In this document: positions 10,666-22,000 of the stretch, one piece after another
How the letters are laid out: each line of letters starts with the position of its first letter
Position numbering within the stretch: the first letter of the stretch is position 1
NCBI GenBank assembly: GCA_032718475.1
Contig: JAUCBJ010005781.1
Coordinates: forward strand, 1 to 47,354
Source of the DNA: Nemertoderma westbladi
Taxonomy: Eukaryota; Xenacoelomorpha; Nemertodermatida; Nemertodermatidae
Direction: 5' to 3'
DNA: 47,354 bases
Position numbers and translations under genes: made by a program
The notes under the pieces: model-generated
Databases searched by the model: none
The model's input: only the letters and a program-made list of their open reading frames with translations
Told to the model about the DNA's origin: nothing

Positions 10666-11529
10666 CTATCCCACGGCTTCGCGTTGAGCTGCCGCCGCAG
10701 ATGCCACATTTTTCGCGTGAATAATTTGCCCAACTAGACAAAACGCAAGAAACACCGCTCCCACCTCCACAACAGCAACAAGAGTTACAATTATCCCGAT
10801 TATAACTAAGTGTTGTTTCATATAATCTTTTACACTTTCAAAACATCCCTCCGTATGATGTTGATTGTTGCCATCGAAACATTGAGAATCATTTTTCCCC
10901 GCAGGTATCCACTCCTGCATCACTATCTGCTCAAATTCTGGCTTCTCCTCGTAAAGGCAGCACGAAATAGGCCAGGAGATTCGATCCTGCGGCTGTAGTT
11001 TGGTCTGTGTTTTCCAGAATCGCGTTCCCATATCGACCCAATCGTTTTGAGAATAGACCCCGCAGCATCCGATGTGAATCTGGGTCACATCCCAAGCGAC
11101 GTCCACCGCCGATGCATTATCTTCTCCTGATCCAATGTAATCGTTCTTCATCGTGCTCACCATGAAGTCTTCCAAAGGCTTCGCGATCAGCCCGTTGTTA
11201 GCGAATGCGATGATAAACACGGTAACCTCGGCAACAAAGCACAACGCGACTATAACCGAGAACACTATGAGCATTAGTTTGTTCTCAATGGCCGCACCGC
11301 AGCACCCGAGGAATCCTATACCCATAACAAACAGGCCGACGCCAATGATCACGAACTTTAGGTTAGCCACTGCGCTGTTGTTGTTGAGAAGTTGGAAAAG
11401 TTGGGGCAATGCCACATCCACAGCCAACCATATCCCCAAAGCAATGAGGCTGAGCCCAAATATGAATATTATCAAGTTAATTATACACATCGCAATCTTA
11501 AGAGCGACTGGTCTGCAGCCTACTATCAT
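10666..11529 (-). CDS. Tetraspanin, intronless
   Basis: A 287-residue membrane scaffold protein of the tetraspanin family, expected to organise partner proteins laterally in the plasma or endosomal membrane. Four hydrophobic segments lie at about residues 11-37, 57-79, 84-110 and 241-267. The large extracellular loop (about 111-240) carries the family signature CCG (155-157) and further cysteines at 190, 191, 217 and 229, the six-cysteine pattern that forms three disulfides. Possible N-glycosylation sites are N138 and N213. The start matches the family's short cytoplasmic N-terminus. Length is slightly above the usual 220-280. The whole coding region is one open frame, whereas tetraspanin genes normally carry several introns, so a retrocopy origin is possible but not shown. 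It is divergent from the LIM gene starting at 12919. Which tetraspanin subgroup it belongs to cannot be told by eye. Confidence 0.93.
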   Translation of the reverse strand: MIVGCRPVALKIAMCIINLIIFIFGLSLIALGIWLAVDVALPQLFQLLNNNSAVANLKFVIIGVGLFVMGIGFLGCCGAAIENKLMLIVFSVIVALCFVAEVTVFIIAFANNGLIAKPLEDFMVSTMKNDYIGSGEDNASAVDVAWDVTQIHIGCCGVYSQNDWVDMGTRFWKTQTKLQPQDRISWPISCCLYEEKPEFEQIVMQEWIPAGKNDSQCFDGNNQHHTEGCFESVKDYMKQHLVIIGIIVTLVAVVEVGAVFLAFCLVGQIIHAKNVASAAAAQREAVG

Positions 11530-12918
11530 ATTTATTTATTTTAAATGGAGTAATATATATTATAATATAAACTGAATCAGTTAACTTACGAACTAACATT
11601 ATTCAACGAAAGATCAAACTTTTCAAGGACTTTGCAAACTTTTGGATCAGCAGGTGCATCCAATTTCCGCTCACCAAATTGGATTGAATGTATTACAATT
11701 GTGGTGAGGTAACAGTGGAGTTGAGGTTCCGGCCTCAACTAGAGACACTCAGAATGAACCGAAAAACTCGTGGTTTCATATCAATGAAATTATATATTCT
11801 TAAACAGAAAAATGGGAAGACAGGTGTATTCGACAAAAGGCAATTCCAAATTGAAGTATTTTATTGTCTAATTAAATCATGAATCTAATTGCTTACAAAG
11901 ATTGATTCCCTTATCAGCCACCAGTCTCTTTTTGAAGAACAAATAATTACGCCCATATGAAGCATTATGAAACATTACGCCCAGGATTTCACTTTTCGGT
12001 CGACCTTTTATTGGAATCTCTCTTTTTAATTTATCTTTATTAAGAGTTTTATAGCGCTTATTTCTGTCTTATAACCTGTACATATACTAATTCGTTTATT
12101 GTTTTGGTTAGATTCAGCCCTTCCGCAACCTGTGTTTTTGGTGAAAACCTGGTATTCTTCACATGGGGGTAACTGCAAAGTGAAATATAACGGCGGAAAG
12201 TCTGGTATTCTTCACATGGGCCAATAATTATCCACGTTCATTCACTATTGGTGCGAATAATATAAACACAACACACATGATATTGTAGAGCAAAGGAAAT
12301 GCAAGGTGTATGATAATATAATTAAAACTACGGTTCTTTCGTCCATTTGAATCTTTCGATCCTTTGACTCTTTCGATCCTTTAACTCTATCGACCTTTTG
12401 ACTCTTTAGACTCTTTGACTAGACACGCAGCACGCTGTACTGCACACTACAGTACAGTAGTATGTACTATAGTGCTCGATTTATTCAGTGCTAACCCATT
12501 GGTTGGTACTGCATATTAGTTGTGTAGGCCTATCACATACATTTTGCTACTGCCAGTGCATTCCTTTGACACCGACGTCTGAATCACTATGAATCAACCT
12601 GCCTTGGATTAATCATTTGTTGTTTTTACAATTAATTATTTTGTTTCTGCTTCAATATAAAATATGTATTCGATATAATATGCAATATATGCTGTATGAT
12701 ACTCGATATATGTATTCAACTAAAGTAATAATTAGCAAATGTTGCACTTATTTAATCATAATAATAGTGATAGATATGAATTAATCATAGTTTTAATATA
12801 GGATATCCTAATAAGTTATTATCAGTTTTCAGTTTCAATTAATAATAAATCTATATTTAATTTTTTTCTGTAGAAGGTAGTTTAGTGCTCATGAGTAAAT
12901 ACTAAATAACAGATAACC
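11530..12918. promoter_or_regulatory. Divergent intergenic region, putative promoters
   Basis: About 1.4 kb separates the starts of the minus-strand tetraspanin and the plus-strand EF-hand/LIM gene, so both promoters should lie here. AT-rich TATA-like stretches (TATAATATAAAC at 11564) sit close upstream of the tetraspanin. Two copies of CTGGTATTCTTCACATGGG occur at about 12149 and 12212, and a short degenerate tandem repeat (CTTTCGATCCTTTGACT) at 12352-12415. No experimentally defined site can be named. Confidence 0.4.
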
Positions 12919-13083
12919 ATGGAATCCGCAAGTTACCAACGTGTTTCACAAATTACTACAAAACAACCTCCCAATGCTAAAGCCAATTCCAGTGGTTATA
13001 CAGTTACATTAAATGAATTCTTCAATATATGGAAAACTTATGACTATAATTTCAGTGGACAACTGGTTGCTAGAGAATTGCGG
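12919..13083 (+). CDS. Copy 1 exon 1: start and EF-hand 1
   Basis: Codes residues 1-55. ATG in context ACCATGG. Contains EF loop DYNFSGQLVARE and ends RELR before donor GTAAGT. The paralogous exon at 25412-25558 supports this start. Confidence 0.85.
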
Positions 13084-16000
13084 GTAAGTAAAGTTATGTG
13101 TTCGTTGAATAACAATTCACCTACGCAGAACGGGTTACTGTACAAGTTTAATGTCTTTATTCCGCTCTCAGAGTCAAGGTTATTTACCTTGCTTCAATAT
13201 CAAACCATTATTCTCATTATGATTTAGCAATTTTGTTGGGACACTGTACACAATCGCAACCCGAAAGCCACACAGCAGGATGTCGACAAACTAGTCCAAC
13301 TATTGCTAAGAGTTTACGACAAGGATGGCGATGGGAAGATATCACTTATGGAGTTGGCTGAGTTCTTTAATATCGATCCCAGTTTCTTTAAGCAGAATGA
13401 TGTGAGTTTTATATTAAACATCATTTAACTCAGGGCATTTATTTCCGAGATTACAAGGTAATATATAACTCAGATTTACTCAGTAGGTCCTATACAGGAT
13501 AATACTTAGATTAATACTAATACTAACTGATATTGGGAATTCTAAGACCATTCTTGGCAATAATCTTTATTTTATTGCTTATCTTTAATAACACATGTAT
13601 CACTGGTGCATCTAAATATATACCAATCGAAATGGCATGTTGCATGCTACTTTAAACTACCTCAAGCGCTTAATGCGAATAATATACCAAAGAGTACTAC
13701 ATCATAAATATAAATATGAATATAGATACCTAAGATGCTATTCTAGATGATAGGTGAGATCAGAAACATTTTATTTTTTGCTATTTAATATTATTAATAC
13801 TAGTTAACAATAAAAAAAACTTGGTTGCGCTTAAAACCCTAAGGCTTTTACAGTTTTGAATCTAATGACATGAAAGTTTTTTTATATGATAGATCAAAGA
13901 TGGGGCAACATAACTTTCAGGTGAAATTTTGTAAAAATAATTCCGCACCGCTAGGTGGCGCTGCAAATTTATGTTAATGTTTTAGGTTTGTTATAAATAG
14001 TATTAAATTTTATTAACAAAAAAATTAAAAAAGTTGTCTGCTTTTATGCAGGTTGGCTATGTAGACAACCACAGAAATTTTCAGACTAATAGCTCAAAAA
14101 TTGTAGGCCTAGAAGTACTAGGGTTTTGAAGTTGACAATTTCATAAAAAAATATTTGGAGATAATAGAACTTTCATTATACATAGTAATAGTAATTTCAA
14201 TAGGAATCCCTAAAATGGAAATTGTTATAACTTAAATACTAAAAGAGCTATTAAATAACTCACGTATGTTCAGCATACTTTCATTATATGGGATTCCTGA
14301 TGAAATTATTGCAGCAATCAGATCAGTATACGATGGTTCGACAACATTTGTGTTTACTGTTGATGGTGACACAGAACCATTTGAAGTGTTATGGGGCGTC
14401 CTACAGGGCGACACATACTTGCACCATTCTTGTTCATAATTGTTGTTGACTATGTTCTACGCATGTCCTTAGATCATCATAATGATGATGGGGTGATGGT
14501 AACTCCACCTACTGGCTCCCAGAAGTAGAGGAAATCCTGCCAAGTACCTAACTGATCTAGACTTTGCTGATGACTTAGGAGTAATCTCAGAATTACAAGA
14601 GGGAGCCCAACGGCTCCTCAGCTCATTAGAACAGTTTCTAGTGTTGGTCTTAACTCTAAGTGTTAACTCCAAGAAGACCAAAATTTTGACTGTTACCTTT
14701 GAAAGTCCCCAGGAAATGTCTGAACGTATGACCATAAGCTCAAAGGATGGTATGCTTGAGCATGAGAACGACTTCTGTTACCTGGGATCATGGATCCGGA
14801 AGTCAGGTGAGGACCTTCGAATACGTAAGGGAAAGGCATGGGCAGCCTTGAATAGGCTTTCCAGGATTTGGAAGTCACCTAGAATAAATCGGAAACTTAA
14901 GGTCCGATTATTTAGAGCAGCAGTAGTTCCAGTACTCCTCTATGGGAGTCCTTGCTGGGCTCTAACTTCTGAGGATACCAAATCTCTGGATGGCACATTT
15001 ACAAGAATGCTATGTCGGGTTCATTGGGTCAAGTACAATGCACACATCTCCAACCAGACACTATATAACATTGTAGGTGTCTCATTGGTTCCCCCAAGCT
15101 TGACAATAGAACAAAGCCGCCTCCGCTGTGCAGGACATTGCTTTCTCGCGAGGATGACCCAGTGCATAATCTTGAGCTTTCGCAACCTTATGGAGAAAAT
15201 AAGCATGGTGGACCCTGGACAGCCCATGACGTACTTAAGGCGGCTCTTAAAGGACACTGCCCTTGAAGATGCGGATAATCTCTCGAAAATCATGGTGGAT
15301 ACGGAGTTGTGGCGGTGCAATTTTGTCAATAAGACAGCATAGCATTCGTAAACCACGCTGCATTGGGCGTGCGAATTGTCGAATGCATGGTGGTGGCATA
15401 AATATTTTTATTAAGCCAACATAGCATTTCAAAGTACAGCTTCAATGCAGTAGGCATATTATAGTATATTAGTAGTAATATTCGTCGAAGTAGTCGAAAG
15501 TCTGAAATGGAATTTGTGTTGGGATATAGAGGTTGACTATGCATCTGGTATAATAATAGGAACCGTGCTTGTCTACATCGTTCTGCGTGAAGGCCCCACG
15601 AACCCCACGAACCCCACGAACTTGTAGCTGGTGACTTGAATTTCTGTTGCACGAAGGTTTTCATAATATAGACACTAGGCAGGCTAAGTTGTATCTTATC
15701 TCAATAATTATCAGTTTATTTATTATCATGCAGGAACTTGTCCAACAAGAGAGTTGGAAAGAATTAAGCGAGGCAGTGGGTGATTACATGTCGGGGGCCA
15801 GTAGACCCGTTGTTGTTAAACATAAGCCTACAGCCAGCGGGTCGCATTTCGCTTGTTGGAATTGCGATAAATCCTTAGTGGGTCGTCGATACGTGTTGAG
15901 GGAAGACCACCCATACTGCGTCACGTGCTACGAGGATATTTTCGCGAACTCGTGTGAGGAATGTCACGTGATTATTGGAACAGATTCTAAGGTACTGAGT

Positions 16001-19000
16001 AACTAGGTGGGGTATTTTATCAGAAATTTAGTTAAGATTTGAGGTCTAAGTATTATTTGAAACGATTTCTAAATAAATAATTACACATAGGATGGAATTG
16101 GCCAACACCGATAATTTTTTTTTATTAAATATGCTCCAATACTTACTCCTCCAGGATTTATCTTATAAAGATAAACATTGGCACGAACGATGTTTCGGTT
16201 GTTCGAGTTGTAAAGTTTCGCTGGTAGATAAGCCGTTCGGATCCAAAAACGATCGACTTTACTGCGCAGATTGCCATGATGAACATTTTGCTTCGAGATG
16301 TGACGCCTGTAATAAAGTATTCAAAGCAGGTAAATATATAAACTCTGTAATAAAGTATTCAAAGCAGGTAAATATATAAACTCTGTAATAAAGTATTCAA
16401 AGCAGGTAAATATATAAACTCTGTAATAAAGTATTTAAAGCAGGTAAATATATAAACTCTATAATAAAGTATTCAAGGCAGGTAAATATATAAACTCTGT
16501 AATAAAGTATTCAAAGCAGGTAAATATATAAACTCTGTAATAAAGTATTCAAAGCAGGTAAATATATAAACTCTGTAATAAAGTATTCAAGGCAGGTAAA
16601 TATATAAACTCTGTAATAAAGTATTTAACGCAGGTAAATATATAAACTCTGTAATAAAGTATTCAAAGCAGGTAAATATTTAAACTCTGTAATAAAGTAT
16701 TGAAAGCAGGTAAATATATAAACTCTGTAATAAAGTATTCAAAGCAGGTAAATATATAAACTCTGTAATAAAGTATTGAAAGCAGGTAAATATATAAACG
16801 CTGTAATAAAGTATTCAAAGCAGGTAAATATTTAAACTCTGTAATAAAGTATTGAAAGCAGGTAAATATATAAACTCTGTAATAAAGTATTGAAAGCAGG
16901 TAAATATATAAACTCTGTAATAAAGTATTCAAAGCAGGTAAATATATAAACTCTGTAATAAAGTATTGAAAGCAGGTAAATATATAAACTCTGTAATAAA
17001 GTATTCAAAGCCGGTAAATATATAAACTCTGTAATAAAGTATTCAAAGCAGGTAAATATTTAAACTCTGTAATAAAGTATTAAAAGCAGGTAAATATATA
17101 AACTCTGTAATAAAGTATTCAAACCAGGTAAATATATAAACTCTGTAATAAAGTATTCAAAGCAGGTAAATATATAAACTCTATAATAAAGTATTCAAAG
17201 CAGGTAAATATATAAACTCTGTAATAAAGTATTCAAAGCAGGTAAATATATAAACTCTGTAATAAAGTATTGAAAGCAGGAAAATATATAAACTCTGTAA
17301 TAAAGTATTCAAAGCAGGTAAATATATAAACTCTGTAATAAAGTATTGAAAACAGGTAAATATATAAACTCTGTAATAAAGTATTCAAAGCTGGTAAATA
17401 TATAAACTCTGTAATAAAGTATTCAAAGCAGGTAAATATTTAAACTCTGTAATAAAGTATTGAAAGCAGGTAAATATATAAACTCTGTAATAAAGTATTC
17501 AAAGCAGGTAAATATATAAACTCTATAATAAAGTATTTAACGCAGGTAAATATATAAACTCCATAATAAAGTATTCAAGGCAGTTAAATATATAAACTCT
17601 ATAATAAAGTATTCAAAGCAGGTAAATATATAAACTCTATAATAAAGTATTCAAGGCAGGTAAATATATAAACTCTGTAATAAAGTATTCAAAGCAGGTA
17701 AATATATAAACTCTATAATAAAGTATTCAAAGCAGGTAAATATATAAACTCTATAATAAAGTATTTAACGCATTTTAAATATATAAACTCTATATTAAAG
17801 TATTCAAGGCAGGTAAATATATAAACTCTGTAATAAAGTATTCAAAGCAGGTAAATATATAAACTCTATAATAAAGTATTTAACGCAGGTAAATATATAA
17901 ACTCCATAATAAAGTATTCAAGGCAGTTAAATATATAAACTCTATATTAAAGTATTCAAAGCAGGTAAATATATAAACTCTGTAATAAAGTATTCAAAAC
18001 AGGTAATTATATGAACTCCATAATAAAGTATTCAAGGCAGTTAAATATATAAACTCTATATTAAAGTATTCAAAGCAGGTAAATATATAAACTCTGTAAT
18101 AAAGTATTCAAAGCAGGTAAATATATAAACTCCATAATAAAGTATTCAAGGCAGGTAAATATATAAACTCTGTAATAAAGTATTCAAAGCAGGTAAATAT
18201 ATAAACTCTGTAATAAAGTATTCAAAGCAGGTAAATATATAAACTCTGTAATAAAGTATTCAAAGCAGGTAAATATATAAACTCTGTAATAAAGTATTGA
18301 AAGCAGATAAATATATAAATTCTATAATAAAGTATTGAAAGCAGGTAAATATATACACTCTGTAATAAAGTATTCAAAGCAGGTAAATATATAAACTCTA
18401 TATTAAAGTATTCAAAGCAGGTAAATATATAAACTCTGTAATAAAGTATTCAAAGCAGGTAAATATATAAACTCTGTAATAAAGTATTCAAAGCAGGTAA
18501 ATATATAAACTCTGTAATAAAGTATTGAAAGCAGATAAATATATAAATTCTATAATAAAGTATTGAAAGCAGGTAAATATATACACTCTGTAATAAAGTA
18601 TTCAAAGCAGGTAAATATATAAACTCTATATTAAAGTATTCAAAGCAGGTAAATATATAAACTCTGTAATAAAGTATTCAAAGCAGGTAAATATATAAAC
18701 TCTGTAATAAAGTATTCAAAGCAGGTAAATATATAAACTCTGTAATAAAGTATTGAAAGCAGATAAATATATAAATTCTATAATAAAGTATTGAAAGCAG
18801 GTAAATATATACACTCTGTAATAAAGTATTCAAAGCAGGTAAATATATAAACTCTATATTAAAGTATTCAAAGCAGGTAAATATATAAACTCTGTAATAA
18901 AGTATTGAAAGCAGATAAATATATAAATTCTATAATAAAGTATTGAAAGCAGGTAAATATATACACTCTGTAATAAAGTATTCAAAGCAGGTAAATATAT

Positions 19001-22000
19001 AAACTCTATATTAAAGTATTCAAAGCAGGTAAATATATAAACTCTGTAATAAAGTATTGAAAGCAGATAAATATATAAATTCTATAATAAAGTATTGAAA
19101 GCAGGTAAATATATAAACTCTGTAATAAAGTATTCAAAGCAGGTAAATATATAAACTCTGTAATAAAGTATTCAAAGCAGGTAAATATATAAACTCTGTA
19201 ATAAAGTATTCAAAGCAGGTAAATATATAAACTCTGTAATAAAGTATTGAAAGCAGATAAATATATAAATTCTATAATAAAGTATTGAAAGCAGGTAAAT
19301 ATATAAACTCTGTAATAAAGTATTCAAAGCAGGTAAATATATAAACTCTGTAATAAAGTATTGAAAGCAGGTAAATATATAAACTCTGTAATAAAGTATT
19401 CAAAGCCGGTAAATATATAAACTCTGTAATAAAGTATTCAAAGCAGGTAAATATTTAAACTCATAAAGTATTGAAAGCCGGTAAATATATAAACTCTATA
19501 ATAAAGTATTGAAAGCACATAAAAACGAAAAAGGTAAGATTAAAACCTACTTCATCAAACATTATCTACTAAAATTATATTCACCCTTCCCTGTGCCATC
19601 TACTACTGTATGTAACTTTTGTCTCACAGGTATTTTTCTTATTAGTTACAAAACTTCATGGTATTTGGCGGGCATGTGTTGAGGTCTACCAACCTCACCA
19701 CTCTAACATTTTCCTATAAATTAGCTATAGTGCCAAAATACTCTTATGATATTTAATTTACTACAAATTCAGCTGCAATGAATATGTTATATTTACTAGC
19801 AGGTAAAACAAATTTGGAATTGTTATTTTATATTTTTTTGCAGGTACAAAAAAACTGGAATGGTTATTTTATATTTTTTTGCAGGTACAAAAAAACTGGA
19901 ATGGTTATTTTATATTTTTTTGCAGGTACAAAAAAACTGGAATGGTTATTTTATATTTTTTGCAGGTACAAAAAAACTGGAATGTTTATTTTATATTTTT
20001 TTGCAGGTACAAAAAAACTGGAATGGAGAGGACTAACATACCATGAGGAATGTTTCATTTGCATTATTTGTCGCGTTGCTATAGGAACAAAAGCGTTTGT
20101 TCCCAAAGACGATAAGCCTTATTGTACAACATGTTACGAAGATAGATTTGCTACAAGATGTACATATTGTAGCAAGGTAAGCTACACATATATTTGTTTA
20201 TGTAACAAAGAAGGACTACCTTACATTATACATAAAAACATGAATAAAACCAAACGTAAAAGCAGCAGCTTGGTCTAGTGATGACATTCCTGGGCTTCAA
20301 ATTAGGAAGTCCTGGTTTGATTCCTAGCTGAGGCGGCACTGTTTGGGCACATTGCTTTAAATGCTGCAAGCCTAGCCTAACCCTGAAGCCCTGGTTCGAT
20401 CCCTAGATGGGGCAGCACTGTTTGGGCGCATTGCTTTAAATGCTGCAGCCTAGCCTAACCCTGAAGCCCTGATTCGATCCCTAGTTGGGGCAGCATTGTT
20501 TGGACGCAGGGCTTTAAATGCTGCAGCCTAGCCCAACCCTGGCTTTCATCCTTCAGTGGTGGATAATTGGGAACCAAGGCAACTTGGGAATCATAGTGGA
20601 AGGGTTTACTTGGAAGATCACCCATGGCGGTGAACAGGCATTCCTTGATCCTTGGCTTAATCCTTTCATAAAACATAAATATAACTAGTTAAGAAACTAC
20701 AGTAATTATATTCTTACGCAGTGTGTATTCAGTTAATTTTCTCGGTTTTGCAATTATATTAGCATTCTTTCCCAATTATTAAATTAATTGACTAAACCAC
20801 CATCTTTAAGAAAGTTACTTACATTAAAACACCATGCCTCGTGGATGGAACATTACTGTGTCCAAAGTATATGTTTATACCATGACCGGAATATAGGTCT
20901 TATATTTAGGTTATATTTTCTTATGACACGGACCCCTATGAGTAGAAAGCTTACGTTGCAAGGATTCCAAATATGTAACAACATGAGATATAGGCGTTCA
21001 AAGATTGTAAGAATTATCGTTCGCTGTGGGCGATATTGTATACTGTAGTAGTAAAAAGGTGTTGTAGGTATACCGTTGTTGTTCACCTACACATGGAATG
21101 AAACATAGAATGAATGGCCAACAGCGAACGATAATTTATTCTTGTAACCTTATTTTAAGCTAAATATTGAGGAATATTATATTATACTCAACTAACAAAT
21201 TTCTACAGGTTTATATTTATTCTCTTCCTCCAAAAAGGTGATAACTTCAGGAGGCGTTACTTACAGAGGTCAACCTTTCCATCGAGAATGTTTCACTTGC
21301 GCCGAATGTAATGTTTCTTTGGCATCACAACGATTCACAACCCGGGACGACCGGCCATTCTGTGCCGATTGTTTCGGTAAACTGTTCGCTAAGAAATGTT
21401 CCGATTGCGGACAGCCAATCACAGGTAAATACGCATTATCCGCACCCAATCATTAGTAAGTACAGTATGATAGCTGCCAATCACAATGAAGTACATATAT
21501 TTCCGTTAAATAGGTGACCGAATATCCAATCCTTTTATTTATATTGTGACGTTCGCGTTCTAGCGACCTCGTTAATGTTAAGGTAGCACTTTGGAAAGAA
21601 ATAAGATCTTGCCCTTTTCCTTGGTGAAGTCTGTCAGGACAACGGCCCTTTTCCTTAAATCGAGAAGGAATATTAACAGATGGTTGTGGTTTGTGCAGAT
21701 AATTTCTAAATACTCACCTCATCGGCTGGAAATATTTGCTTTTAAAAATTAATTAGGCCTACATAATCTATGACGCAATTTAACATTTGATAAGATTAGG
21801 TAGCTCAGGGCTCTGCAGAATCTCACACAATTCCCGCTTTCCTACTGTAGCTCAGGGCTCTGCAGTATCTCACACAATCCCCGCTTTCCTACTGTAGCTC
21901 AGGGCTCTGCAGTATCTCACACAATCCCCGCTTTCCTACTGTAGCTCAGGGCTCTGCAGTATCTCACACAATCCCCGCTTTCCTACTGTAGCTCAGGGCT

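Noticed and set aside
11153-11575. Plus-strand 140-codon frame
   Set aside because: Antisense shadow of the tetraspanin coding region.
16663-16932. Minus-strand hydrophobic repeat ORFs in the 38-bp arrays (also 35769-35984 and 44446-44667)
   Set aside because: Three units make 38 codons, so long frames appear by chance on the strand opposite to the gene; the sequence is explained by the minisatellite.
16308-19517. CRISPR array
   Set aside because: Units abut directly with no variable spacers, there are no cas genes, and the surroundings are a eukaryotic gene.
21201-21208. Alternative acceptor TTCTACAG for exon 6
   Set aside because: It would place a TGA in frame before the LIM3 sequence; the acceptor ending at 21237 gives correct FHL sequence.
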